A program made the position numbers and the translations under genes. The notes below the pieces were generated by a model. The model did not search any database and had not been told where the DNA came from. It saw only the letters and a list, made by a program, of their open reading frames with translations. Positions 35,159-43,875 of a DNA stretch of 64,000 nucleotides are shown piece by piece. Position 1 is the stretch's first letter. Each line of letters opens with the position of its first letter. This stretch comes from Thauera sp. (GTDB lineage Bacteria; Pseudomonadota; Gammaproteobacteria; Burkholderiales; Rhodocyclaceae). The DNA lies in NCBI GenBank assembly GCA_017302295.1, contig JAFLDS010000011.1, positions 1-64,000 on the forward strand. The letters run 5' to 3'.

Positions 35159-35998
35159 TCAGTGCCCGAAACTGTCGGCGTCGAACATCGCCGGATCAGT
35201 CCGGCCGAGCCCATCCAGCGCCGCCATGTCGTCCGTGCCCAAGGTGAAATCGAAGACGGACAGATTCTCCGCCATCCGTTTCGGATCGGACGACTTCGGT
35301 GCCGTCGCGAAGCCCTGCTGGACGGCCCAGCGCAACACCACCTGGGCGGGCGTTCGACCGATCCTGTCCGCGACGGCGATGATCGTCGGGTCGGCGAGCA
35401 TCTGCGAACCGAAGCCGAGCGGGCGCCAGCTTTGGGTGACGATGCCCTTGCTGCGGTGGATCTCCACCAGGTCGTCGCGCCGGTGATAGGGGTCGCGCTG
35501 GATCTGGTTCACATGCGGCACCAGGCCCAGATCGAACAGTCGTTGCAGGTGTGCCGGCTTGAAGTTGGAGGTGCCGATGGCACGAACCAGTCCTTCCTCC
35601 AGCAGGCGCACCAGACCCTGGCAGGCCTCGACATAGCGATCCTGGTCCGGGTTGGGCCAATGCACGAGCAGGAGGTCGATATAGTCGAGCTGCATCCGGT
35701 CCAGGCTCGCCAGGCAGGCGGCACGCGCACCGTCGATGCTGTGCCACTTGCGGTTGAACTTGGTGGTGACGAAGACGTCCGCTCGCCGCACCGACGACTT
35801 GCGGACACCTTCGCCAACGCCGCGCTCGTTGTCGTAGTTCTCGGCGGTATCGATCGCCCGATAACCCATGTCGAGCGCGGTGGCGACCGCAATGGCGGCT
35901 TCGGCGTCGTTCATCGGCCATGTGCCCAGCCCGAGTTGCGGCATGCGGACGCCGTTGGCCAGTTGCACGGTTGGCGCAGCTTTCAGATGGATGTTCAT
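35159..35998 (-). CDS. Aldo/keto reductase
   Basis: A 279-residue NADPH-dependent reductase of the (alpha/beta)8 barrel type. The catalytic tetrad is visible: Asp in AIDTAENY, the Tyr in the same segment, Lys in VTTKF and His in LLVHWP. The phosphate-binding site is near PKSSDPKRMAEN. The AKR5-like group reduces 2,5-diketogluconate, aldehydes and keto-esters. ATG 35998 follows gggat. It is preceded by an MFS transporter on the same strand, separated by 144 bases. Confidence 0.9.
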   Translation of the reverse strand: MNIHLKAAPTVQLANGVRMPQLGLGTWPMNDAEAAIAVATALDMGYRAIDTAENYDNERGVGEGVRKSSVRRADVFVTTKFNRKWHSIDGARAACLASLDRMQLDYIDLLLVHWPNPDQDRYVEACQGLVRLLEEGLVRAIGTSNFKPAHLQRLFDLGLVPHVNQIQRDPYHRRDDLVEIHRSKGIVTQSWRPLGFGSQMLADPTIIAVADRIGRTPAQVVLRWAVQQGFATAPKSSDPKRMAENLSVFDFTLGTDDMAALDGLGRTDPAMFDADSFGH

Positions 35999-36142
35999 AT
36001 CCCGTTCGATTTCCTTTAGATGACGAATACACACGATGCGTTTTGCACCAGTCGGGGCGAGCGCGTTTCGCACACGCCGCGGCCCGAGTGCGTGCTTGAT
36101 CCCGCAGTGACTCGGGCCCGGCGAATGGCATGCGCTTCCGGA

Positions 36143-37387
36143 TCAGACCGCGACCGCGGGTTCTGCCTCGCGCACCATCAGCGTTTCCCTGATCGAAACC
36201 ACCACGACGAGTCCGATCGCCATCGCGATGACGGCCAGGTTCAGCACGTGCTCGATGCCGTGGTGCTTGGCGATGTAGCCGGCGATGCCCGGCGCGACGC
36301 CGCCGCCGAAGATTTCGCCGATGCCGACCACGATGCCGGTGGCGGTCGTCATCAGCTTGGCAGGCACGGACTCGGTGGTGGCCGGGCCGACGGTCAGGCA
36401 GATCAGGCCGAAGTCGAAGAACACGGTGGCGAACAGGATCATGAACAAGCGGCCCGGCTCGGCGCCTGTCTGGAGCAGGAAGTACAGTGACACGAGCGCG
36501 CCGATGACCGACACGATCATCACCGGCTTGCGACCGATGCGGTCCGACAGGCTCGGCAGCACGATCGTGCCGACGGCGCCACCGAAACCGATCGCCGACA
36601 GCACATAGCCCATCTGCTGCATGTCGAGCCCCAGATGATCGAGCAGGTAATTGGGCAGGAAGGCGCCCAGCACCACCAGGCAGGTCAGCCAGCACAGCAT
36701 GCCGACCACGTTCAGCGGCACGTTCCTGCTCTTGAACACGTCCGTCCATTTGTGTTCGGTTGCGTCATGCGTCAGGGTGTGCGCGGCGGCCGCCTGTGCA
36801 TCGGTGTTGCGCAGCACCTTGTACAGCAGCACGCCGGCCACCAGCCCGGGAACCATCACCAGCGCGAAGATCCAGTGCCACTCGACGACATGCAGCAACT
36901 GGGTGGCGATGATCGGCGCCAGCGCCAGGCCGAAGAAGGGCATGGCGGCCTGCTGGATGCCCAGGTTCAGGCCATGCCGTGTCGGCTTCGAGGCATCCAT
37001 CGTCGCCACGATGCTCGCCGGCGTATACGCGCCCTCGGCCACGCCAATGACCGCCCGGATCAACAGCAGACTGACCAGACCCGTCGCCAGACCGCTCAAT
37101 CCGGCGAGCAGCGAGAACAGCACCACCGCCGGGATGATGATTGCGCGGTGGCCATAGCGGTCGGAGAGCTTGCCCATGAACAGGGAGGAAATTCCCCAGG
37201 TGATGGCAAGAATCCCCGTTACATAGCCAAGATCCTGAAAGTCCAGCCCCAGGTCCTTCATCATGACCGGAAAGAGCGGCATGATCATGAAGCGGTCGAT
37301 GGCGACAAGCCCGAATCCCAGGCCGAGCAAAACGACCGCTTTCCATTCGTAGGACGTGTCCCAGTCCGCAGCTTTGTGATGCCTCAT
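36143..37387 (-). CDS. MFS transporter (anion:cation symporter-like)
   Basis: A 414-residue, 12-helix carrier. Helix 1 is VVLLGLGFGLVAIDRFMIMPL, motif A is GKLSDRYGHRAI and the second-half copy is PSLSDRIGRKPVMI. Members near this group import aromatic acids, hexuronates and other organic anions. It is divergent from a LysR regulator and near a phenol/catechol cluster, so an aromatic or related acid is possible. It heads a unit with the aldo/keto reductase. Confidence 0.85.
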   Translation of the reverse strand: MRHHKAADWDTSYEWKAVVLLGLGFGLVAIDRFMIMPLFPVMMKDLGLDFQDLGYVTGILAITWGISSLFMGKLSDRYGHRAIIIPAVVLFSLLAGLSGLATGLVSLLLIRAVIGVAEGAYTPASIVATMDASKPTRHGLNLGIQQAAMPFFGLALAPIIATQLLHVVEWHWIFALVMVPGLVAGVLLYKVLRNTDAQAAAAHTLTHDATEHKWTDVFKSRNVPLNVVGMLCWLTCLVVLGAFLPNYLLDHLGLDMQQMGYVLSAIGFGGAVGTIVLPSLSDRIGRKPVMIVSVIGALVSLYFLLQTGAEPGRLFMILFATVFFDFGLICLTVGPATTESVPAKLMTTATGIVVGIGEIFGGGVAPGIAGYIAKHHGIEHVLNLAVIAMAIGLVVVVSIRETLMVREAEPAVAV

Positions 37388-37588
37388 TGAAGTCTCCTAG
37401 TTTTTATTTCGATGCACTATGAATGATTTCGATACCTGATATGCGGATGAATCTGCGTCGATTTCTTTCCGGTTCGAGCGCATTGCAGGATCGTTTCCGA
37501 GCTTTCGCATTGCGCTTCCAATGCAAAGCACGCGCCGAATGTTCAGCTACACTGCCTAGGTCGTCCAATATCGTTTTCGTCTTCTTCC

Positions 37589-37603
37589 ATACCTCGGAGG
37601 TAT
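37589..37603. promoter_or_regulatory. ATAC-N7-GTAT box overlapping the LysR ribosome-binding site
   Basis: ATACC-TCGGA-GGTAT matches the CatM/BenM-type consensus exactly. It includes the ggagg ribosome-binding site and ends two bases before the ATG, so bound regulator would block its own transcript or translation start. Confidence 0.6.
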
Positions 37604-37605
37604 GA

Positions 37606-38547
37606 ATGGAACTGCGCCAGTTGCGCTACTTCGAAGCCGTCGCGAGCACCCTCAATTTCAGCCGCGCCGCCGAACAACTGCACATTGCGCAACCGCCGCT
37701 GTCGCGCCAGATCCAGCAACTGGAAGACGAACTGGGCGTGCAGTTGCTGGACCGGACGACGCGGCCGATGAAGCTGACCAACGCCGGCAGCTTCTTCTAC
37801 GACCAGTCGGTGCAGGTGCTGGCGCGCATCCGCGAGATGCGGGAGGCGACCCGCAGGCTGGGCGCCGGTGGCCGGCGCTGGATGGGGATCGGCTTCGTGC
37901 CCTCCAGCCTCTATGGCTTCCTGCCGAGGGTGCTGCGCGAGTTCTCGCTGCAGCACGAGAACCTGGAGATCTCGCTGGTCGAGCTCACCTCGGTGCAGCA
38001 GGTCGAGGCGCTGAAGTCGGGGCGCATCGACATCGGCTTCGGCCGCCTGTCGATCCGCGACGAGGCGCTCGAGCACATCCTGCTCGGCGAAGAGCGCCTC
38101 GTCGTCGCCCTGCCGGCGCAGAGTGCGCTTGCCGCGCAGCCCTGTATTGCGCTGAAGATGCTGGCCGATCAGGTGCTTGTGCTCTACCCGGCAGCGCCGC
38201 GGCCGAGTTTCGCCGACCAGGTCCTGCAGCAGTTTGCCGTCCGCGGCTACCCGGTGCGCCGCACCTACGAGGCGAATGGCCTGCAGACTGCCCTCGGCCT
38301 GGTTGCCGTCGGCATGGGCGTAACGCTGGTGCCGGAATCGGTCCAGATCCTGCACCGCGACGACGTCGTGTACCGCCCGCTGTCCGACGAAGGCGTTACC
38401 ACACCGCGGATCATGACGATCCGCGAGGGCGACACCTCATCCCACGTCACCGCGTTTCGTGAAGCGGTGGCAGCGGCGGTCGCGCACGACGCCGCCGCGC
38501 CGACCCGGCCCAACGCCGCCTCCAACGCCACTCCGCTCGGCGGCTAA
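37606..38547 (+). CDS. LysR-family regulator, CatR/BenM-like
   Basis: A 313-residue LysR protein. The winged helix-turn-helix lies at residues 1-65 (MELRQLRYFEAVASTLNFSRAAEQLHIAQPPLSRQIQQLE), with the effector domain from about residue 90 (GIGFVPSSLYGFLPRVLREF). This fits the CatR/BenM/CatM branch, which senses muconate or benzoate. It lies immediately upstream of catechol 2,3-dioxygenase and phenol hydroxylase genes and has matching boxes at its own start and before the dioxygenase. It likely replaces the sigma-54 activator DmpR usual for dmp operons. Confidence 0.92.
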   Translation: MELRQLRYFEAVASTLNFSRAAEQLHIAQPPLSRQIQQLEDELGVQLLDRTTRPMKLTNAGSFFYDQSVQVLARIREMREATRRLGAGGRRWMGIGFVPSSLYGFLPRVLREFSLQHENLEISLVELTSVQQVEALKSGRIDIGFGRLSIRDEALEHILLGEERLVVALPAQSALAAQPCIALKMLADQVLVLYPAAPRPSFADQVLQQFAVRGYPVRRTYEANGLQTALGLVAVGMGVTLVPESVQILHRDDVVYRPLSDEGVTTPRIMTIREGDTSSHVTAFREAVAAAVAHDAAAPTRPNAASNATPLGG

Positions 38548-38883
38548 CGGGCCCGCTCCCGCATGCCACGGCGCCGCTGTGGCGCCGCGCCATTCCCGCC
38601 ATTGCGCTGGCGCGTGCTTCCCTGCGCCCTGCTGCCCGCGGCGGCCACCTCCCCGTCATCGCCTCTCTCCTTGTTCGCCGTCCATACCTCCTGGGTATAA
38701 AGACCGACTTCATCAGTATTGGACGCAGCGGCGCCGTGCGCCCAGGATTGCGCCGTACTGCAGTGAAAGCGGTTTGAATTCGAAGTGTGATTCCGGACAG
38801 GAATATTGAACTCAACGTCCGGAACGATGGCAAGCCACTGCCTCGCCAATTCGAGGCAATCAATTACATCAGAGGAGATGGGA
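38548..38883. other. Promoter region of the phenol/catechol operon
   Basis: 336 bases with no gene. They contain a LysR box at 38684-38698, a possible -35 ttgttc at 38671 with a tataaa at 38696 (19-bp spacer), and the strong ribosome-binding site agaggag at 38871-38877. Confidence 0.5.
38684..38698 (+). promoter_or_regulatory. ATAC-N7-GTAT LysR box before the catechol dioxygenase operon
   Basis: ATACC-TCCTG-GGTAT shares arms and spacing with the box at 37589. It lies 186 bases before the dioxygenase start and overlaps the tataaa sequence, so regulator bound without inducer could hinder polymerase. Confidence 0.6.
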
Positions 38884-39810
38884 ATGGCGCTGACAGGCGT
38901 ATTGCGGCCAGGACATTGTCAATTGCGGGTGCTGGACCTCGAGGAATCGGTCGATTACTACACGAACATTTTCGGTCTGGTCGAGGTTGCACGCGACGAA
39001 TCCGGGCGGGTCTATTTCAAGTGCCACGACGAGCGCGACCATCACAGCCTCGTGCTGCGCGAGGCGGATCGCTCGGGCATGGATTTCTACGGCTTCAAGG
39101 TGCTGGACAAGGCGACGCTGGACAAGCTGGAGTCCGACCTCAACGCCTACGGCGTCGCCACCGAGCGCATCCCGGCAGGCGAGTTGCTCGAAACCGGCGA
39201 GCGGGTGCGCTTCCGGGCACCGACCGGGCATGTGTTCGAGCTCTATGCGGAAAAGACCGAAATCGGCGACGGCCTCGGCTATGTGAATCCGGACGTGATC
39301 ATCGAGGATCGCAAAGGCATTTCGCCCATCCGCCTCGACCACTGGCAGATCCACGGCGCGGACCTCGACGGTAGCCGCGACCTGTTCATCAAGGTGCTCG
39401 GCTTCAGCCTGGTCGAGCGGATCCTCGGCGAGGATGGCAAGACCGACATGGCGGTGTGGCTGACCTGCTCGGCCAAGGCGCACGACATCGCCTTCGTGCG
39501 CGACGAGCGCAACGACACCCTGCACCACGCCTCGTTCCTGCTGCCGACGTGGGAGCGCGTGCTCAATGCGGCCGACATCCTCGCCAAGCACCGCTGCTCG
39601 ATCGACATCGGCCCGCTACGCCATGGCATCACCCGCGGCACGACGATCTATTCCTTCGACCCGTCGGGCAACCGCCTGGAAACCTTCTGCGGCGGCTACG
39701 ACTTCTATCCGGACATGAAGCCGTACTCCTGGACGCAGGACGAAATCGGCTCGGCCATCTTCTACCACACGCGGGCACTGAACGAGCGCTTCCTCACCGT
39801 CGTGACCTGA
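38884..39810 (+). CDS. dmpB: Catechol 2,3-dioxygenase
   Basis: A 308-residue type I extradiol dioxygenase, the same length class as XylE/DmpB. Iron ligands are His in DHWQIHGAD, His in LHHASF and Glu in NRLETFCGG. It opens catechol to 2-hydroxymuconic semialdehyde. The ATG at 38884 has agaggag six bases upstream; the longer frame is non-native. In classical dmp/phe operons this gene lies after the hydroxylase and a ferredoxin gene; here it comes first, and the ferredoxin gene is missing. Confidence 0.93.
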   Translation: MALTGVLRPGHCQLRVLDLEESVDYYTNIFGLVEVARDESGRVYFKCHDERDHHSLVLREADRSGMDFYGFKVLDKATLDKLESDLNAYGVATERIPAGELLETGERVRFRAPTGHVFELYAEKTEIGDGLGYVNPDVIIEDRKGISPIRLDHWQIHGADLDGSRDLFIKVLGFSLVERILGEDGKTDMAVWLTCSAKAHDIAFVRDERNDTLHHASFLLPTWERVLNAADILAKHRCSIDIGPLRHGITRGTTIYSFDPSGNRLETFCGGYDFYPDMKPYSWTQDEIGSAIFYHTRALNERFLTVVT

Positions 39811-39910
39811 TCCGCCCGCAGCACACGCAACGCCAGCAGCAATTCGCGTCCCGCCCGCCGCGGGAGGGACGCGCTCACCCCGAAGAATTCGAAGCGACAA
39901 GGAGAAAGCG

Positions 39911-40102
39911 ATGCCATTCGCACAGATCTACATGATTGAAGGCCGCACCGAAGAGCAGAAGCGGGCGGTGATCGAAAACGTGAGCCAGGCCCTGGTGGAC
40001 GCGGTCGGCGCGCCCAAGGAGGCGGTCCGGGTCTGGATCCAGGAAGTGCCCAAGACGGACTGGGGCATCGCCGGCAGAACGGCGAAGGATCTGGGGCGCT
40101 GA
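39911..40102 (+). CDS. 4-oxalocrotonate tautomerase family protein
   Basis: A 63-residue tautomerase with the catalytic N-terminal proline (MPFAQIYMIEGRTEEQKR) and the Arg-containing segment GRTEEQKRAVI typical of 4-oxalocrotonate tautomerase (XylH/DmpI). It isomerises 2-hydroxymuconate in the 4-oxalocrotonate branch of meta-cleavage. The dehydrogenase (DmpC) and decarboxylase genes that normally accompany it are not in this window. aaggag lies seven bases upstream. Confidence 0.88.
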   Translation: MPFAQIYMIEGRTEEQKRAVIENVSQALVDAVGAPKEAVRVWIQEVPKTDWGIAGRTAKDLGR

Positions 40103-40179
40103 GCCGGCTGCCGCGCCCGTCGCGAAAGGAACGACAAGGGCACCGGCGCTCGATTTCAACCTGAACGAGGAGATCAGAC

Positions 40180-40452
40180 ATGCAAGACACAAGCGAAACG
40201 GCGGATCCCCTGCCCGACGTGTCGCTCCGCTATGTGCGCGTGACGCGCTTGCGGCCCGACGGCTTCGTCGAGTTCGACTTCGCCATCGGCGACCCGGCCC
40301 TCAGCGCCGAACTGATTCTGGGCCGCAAGGATTTCGAATCCTTCTGCGCGTTGAACGCGACGTTGCCCTTTCCCGCCGAAGCAGCGGCAAGAGCCGAAGC
40401 CGAACATCGCACCTATTTGTATGGCGATGCCGGCGCGACGCAAGCGACCTGA
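40180..40452 (+). CDS. dmpK: Phenol hydroxylase subunit P0 (assembly/maturation)
   Basis: A 90-residue DmpK-family protein (RYVRVTRLRPDGFVEFDFAIGDP, LSAELILGRKDFESFCA). In the dmp system P0 helps load iron into the oxygenase and is needed for active enzyme. It begins 78 bases after the tautomerase gene, and aggag precedes the ATG. The gene order K-L-M-N-O-P that follows is the canonical one. Confidence 0.92.
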   Translation: MQDTSETADPLPDVSLRYVRVTRLRPDGFVEFDFAIGDPALSAELILGRKDFESFCALNATLPFPAEAAARAEAEHRTYLYGDAGATQAT

Positions 40453-40495
40453 ATCCAGAAACAGAAACATCTGAAAAGAAAACGAGGAGACAAGC

Positions 40496-41494
40496 ATGAG
40501 TGTAGAAATCAAGACCGCAAATCTTGATCCGGTGCGCAACACCTTCGGCAACGTCGCACGCCGGATCGGCGGCGACAAGACGGCGTCCCGCTATCAGGAA
40601 GGATCGTTCGACCTGCAGCCGGTCACGAATTTCCACTACCGTCCGCTGTGGGACCCGGAGCGCGAGCTCTACGACAAGCGGCGCACCGCGATCACGATGG
40701 CCGACTGGGACGCGCTGCGCGATCCGCGGCAGTTCTATTACGGCAGCTACGTGATGCACCGGTCGCGCCTGCAGGACGCATCCGAAAAGAACTACGAGCT
40801 GGTCGAAAAGCACGGCCTGCTGAAACGTCTGCCGAAAGGCCTGACCCGGCGCCTGAAGGCTGCGCTGCTGCCGCTGCGCCACGTCGAGTGGGCCGCCAAC
40901 AACAACAACTGCTACATGACCGCCTACGGCTACGGCAGCGCCATCACGCAGGGCACGATGTACAACACGATGGACCGCCTGGCGATCGCCCAGTATCTGT
41001 CGCGCATCGGCCTGCTGCTCGACGACAACACCGGCGAATCGCTGGAGGCCGCCAAGGAAGCCTGGATGAGCGATCCGGCGTGGCAGCCGCTGCGCCGGCT
41101 GGTCGAGAACAGCATGGTGACGAAGGACTGGTTCGAACTCTTCGTTACCCAGAATCTGGTCCTCGATAGCCTGCTCCACCCGCTGGTGTATCGCCGCTTC
41201 GCCGACGAGCTGTCGGACGAAGGCGCGGCGGTGATGGCGATGCTGACCGAGTTCATGGACGCCTGGTTCAACGACAGCTCGCGCTGGGTCGACGCGACGA
41301 TCAAGGTCGCGGCCGCGGAATCGGACCAGAACAAGCACCTGATCAACGCCTGGGCGCGGACCGCCGTGGCCAACGTGCTCGACGCGCTGCTGCCGGTCGC
41401 CCGCCTGATGTACTTCGAGGACGGCAAGAAGGCGCTCGACGAAGTCTATGCCGCCTTCCAGGCGCGCGCGGCCAAGCTCGGCCTCACTGTTTGA
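40496..41494 (+). CDS. dmpL: Phenol hydroxylase subunit P1 (oxygenase beta)
   Basis: A 332-residue all-helical beta subunit of the di-iron phenol hydroxylase. It lacks iron ligands and forms the (alpha-beta-gamma)2 core with DmpN and DmpO. Typical segments are LQPVTNFHYRPLWDPERELYD and NNNCYMTAYGYG. aggag lies just upstream; 12 bases separate it from dmpM. Confidence 0.93.
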   Translation: MSVEIKTANLDPVRNTFGNVARRIGGDKTASRYQEGSFDLQPVTNFHYRPLWDPERELYDKRRTAITMADWDALRDPRQFYYGSYVMHRSRLQDASEKNYELVEKHGLLKRLPKGLTRRLKAALLPLRHVEWAANNNNCYMTAYGYGSAITQGTMYNTMDRLAIAQYLSRIGLLLDDNTGESLEAAKEAWMSDPAWQPLRRLVENSMVTKDWFELFVTQNLVLDSLLHPLVYRRFADELSDEGAAVMAMLTEFMDAWFNDSSRWVDATIKVAAAESDQNKHLINAWARTAVANVLDALLPVARLMYFEDGKKALDEVYAAFQARAAKLGLTV

Positions 41495-41506
41495 AGGAGT
41501 CGGAAC

Positions 41507-41788
41507 ATGAGCAACGTACAGAGCACGGTTTTCGTGGCGCTGCAGACCAACGACGAGACGCGCCCGATCGTCGAGGCGATCGAGCGTGACAACCCCAGGG
41601 CCACCGTCACCCGCATGCCCGCGATGGTCAAGATCGACGCGCCCAACCGCCTGGTGGTGCGGCGCGAGACGGTCGAGGACATCACCGGCATGGAATGGGA
41701 CCTGCAGGCCTTCCAGATCAACCTGATCTCGCTGTCGGGCAACGTCGAGGAAAACGACGAAGAACTGGTTCTGCACTGGAACCGCTGA
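41507..41788 (+). CDS. dmpM: Phenol hydroxylase subunit P2 (activator protein)
   Basis: A 93-residue cofactor-free coupling protein of the MmoB/DmpM family. The ending VEENDEELVLHWNR and core RMPAMVKIDAPNRLVVRRETVE are typical. It binds the oxygenase near the di-iron site and is needed for turnover. It lies 12 bases after dmpL and 19 before dmpN. Confidence 0.94.
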   Translation: MSNVQSTVFVALQTNDETRPIVEAIERDNPRATVTRMPAMVKIDAPNRLVVRRETVEDITGMEWDLQAFQINLISLSGNVEENDEELVLHWNR

Positions 41789-41807
41789 ACAACAGGAGGA
41801 GCACACC

Positions 41808-43379
41808 ATGGAAAAGACGACCGCCACACCGCCGAAGAAGCTCGGCCTGAAGGAAAAGTACGCGCTGATGACGCGCGGCCTGGGCTGGGAGCCGACCTAT
41901 CGCGGCGCCGACGAACTGTACGACCAGATCAAGTTCGAGGGCATCAAGATCCACGACTGGAGCAAATGGGAAGACCCGTTCCGCCTGACGATGGAGTCGT
42001 ACTGGAAATACCAGGCGGAAAAGGAGCGCAAGCTCTACGCCATCATTGACGCCTTCGAGCAGAACAACGGCCATCTCAACGTGTCCGACGGCCGCTACGT
42101 CAACACGCTGAAGCTGTTCCTGACCGGCATCACCCCTGCCGAATACGGCGCGCACCGACTGTTCGCGATGCTGGGGCGCCAGTTCCCCGGCGTCGGCGCG
42201 GCGATCGCGTGCCAGATGCAGGCGATCGACGAGCTGCGCCATGTGCAGACCCAGGTCCACACGATCAGCCAGTACAACAAGTTCTTCAGCGGCATGAGCG
42301 AGTGGCGGCACATGACCGACCGCGTCTGGTACATGTCGGTGCCGAAGTCCTTCTTCGAGGACGCGATGACCGCCGGCCCGTTCGAGCAGATGATCGCGAT
42401 CTCGTTCTCGCTCGAATACCTGCTGACCAACCTCGTCTTCATGCCCTTCATGTCCGCCGCCGCCTACAACGGCGACATGGCCACGGTGACCTTCGGCTTC
42501 TCGTCACAGTCGGACGAGGCCCGCCACATGACCCTCGGGCTGGAATGCATCAAGTTCGTGCTCGAGCAGGACCCGGCCAACGTGCCCATCGTGCAGCGCT
42601 ATCTCGACAAATGGTTCTGGCGCGGCTACCGCCTGCTGTCGCTGGTGTCGATGATGCTCGACTACATGCTGCCGAAGAAGGTGATGTCGTGGAAGGAAGC
42701 CTGGGAGATCTACTTCGTGCAGAACGGCGGTTCGCTGTTCAACGACCTCAGCCGCTACGGCATCCGCATGCCGAAGTACTGGGAGCAGACGGTGGCCTCG
42801 GCCGACCGCCTGTCGCACGAGACCTGGAACACCTTCTACAACTTCGCCGGCGCCGCCGCGTTCCATTCGTGGGCGCCGAGCGATGAAGACATGGCCTGGC
42901 TGTCGGAGAAGTACCCCGACACCTTCGATCAGCACTACCGGCCGCGCTTCGAGTGGTATCGCGAGCAAGAAGCGCAGGGCAAGCGCTTCTACAACAACAG
43001 CCTGCCGATGCTGTGCCAGACCTGCCAGATCCCGCTGAACGCCAGCGAGCCGGACGACCCGACGAAGACGGCCTACCGCGAAGTGGAGCACGAGGGCAAC
43101 AAGTACCACTTCTGCTCGGATGGCTGCAGGGACATCTTCTGCCACGAGCCCGAGAAGTACGTGCAGGCCTGGCTGCCGGCCAACCAGGTGCTGCAGGGCA
43201 ACTGCTTCGAACCCGGCGTCGATCCCGAGGCGCCCGGTTTCGACGCCGCCGCGGAGCTGTTCAAGTACTACCGGCTGACCCCGGGCCAGGATAACGGCGA
43301 CTACCGCGGCTCGAAGGACGAAGCGAACTGGCTCAAGTGGAAGGGCCTGGCACCCGCCGACGCCGCCGAGGCTGCCTGA
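41808..43379 (+). CDS. dmpN: Phenol hydroxylase subunit P3 (oxygenase alpha, di-iron)
   Basis: A 523-residue catalytic subunit. Di-iron ligands appear as Glu in TPAEYGAHR, then DELRH, a distant Glu in SLEYLLTN, and SDEARH. The C-terminal part has a YHS-type zinc module (CQTCQIPLN and FCSDGCRDIFCHEP). It hydroxylates phenol and methylphenols, often also benzene/toluene or trichloroethene, to catechols. Length and ligands are intact. aggagg precedes the ATG. Confidence 0.95.
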   Translation: MEKTTATPPKKLGLKEKYALMTRGLGWEPTYRGADELYDQIKFEGIKIHDWSKWEDPFRLTMESYWKYQAEKERKLYAIIDAFEQNNGHLNVSDGRYVNTLKLFLTGITPAEYGAHRLFAMLGRQFPGVGAAIACQMQAIDELRHVQTQVHTISQYNKFFSGMSEWRHMTDRVWYMSVPKSFFEDAMTAGPFEQMIAISFSLEYLLTNLVFMPFMSAAAYNGDMATVTFGFSSQSDEARHMTLGLECIKFVLEQDPANVPIVQRYLDKWFWRGYRLLSLVSMMLDYMLPKKVMSWKEAWEIYFVQNGGSLFNDLSRYGIRMPKYWEQTVASADRLSHETWNTFYNFAGAAAFHSWAPSDEDMAWLSEKYPDTFDQHYRPRFEWYREQEAQGKRFYNNSLPMLCQTCQIPLNASEPDDPTKTAYREVEHEGNKYHFCSDGCRDIFCHEPEKYVQAWLPANQVLQGNCFEPGVDPEAPGFDAAAELFKYYRLTPGQDNGDYRGSKDEANWLKWKGLAPADAAEAA

Positions 43380-43495
43380 GCCTCGCTCATGCCACGAAGG
43401 CGCCGCCGGCGCCCGACACGCACGAAACATGCGACGAACCGTCCGCGCAAGGACGCGGACGGGACCCTCGCACGCATACAGACAAGGAGACCAAG

Positions 43496-43861
43496 ATGCC
43501 CGTCATCGCAAAAGCGCCCGGTTACAAGGGTGACGTCAGGGACCGCGTGGAAAACTATCGCGGCAAGCAACTGCTTTACGTCGGCTGGGATGACCACATG
43601 ATGTTCCCCGCCCCGATCGCCCTCGCCGTCAGGCCCGAGATGTCGTTCGGCGAGTTCGTCAACGAGGTGCTGCCCGCCACCGCCTACCCCGCCCACCCGG
43701 ACTGGGCCCGCATCGACTGGAGCCGGGTGGAGTGGCTGCGCTCCGGCGAACGCTTCACGCCCGATGCCGACAAGAGCCTCGCCGACAACGGCATCGGCCA
43801 CAAGGCGGTGATCCGCCTGCGCACGCCCGGCCTCGAAGGCTTGCGCGGCACGCGCAACTGA
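43496..43861 (+). CDS. dmpO: Phenol hydroxylase subunit P4 (oxygenase gamma)
   Basis: A 121-residue gamma subunit (MPVIAKAPGYKGDVRDRVENYRGKQLLYVGWDDHMMF). The start is set by aaggag at 43484-43489; the longer frame extends into the intergenic region. The 116-base gap after dmpN is wider than others in the operon but has no terminator. Confidence 0.93.
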   Translation: MPVIAKAPGYKGDVRDRVENYRGKQLLYVGWDDHMMFPAPIALAVRPEMSFGEFVNEVLPATAYPAHPDWARIDWSRVEWLRSGERFTPDADKSLADNGIGHKAVIRLRTPGLEGLRGTRN

Positions 43862-43875
43862 GGGCGAGGACGATC

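Noticed and set aside
38827-38841. TGGCAAGCCACTGCC before catechol 2,3-dioxygenase as a sigma-54 promoter
   Set aside because: The GG and GC dinucleotides are one base closer than the consensus and TTGC is not present.
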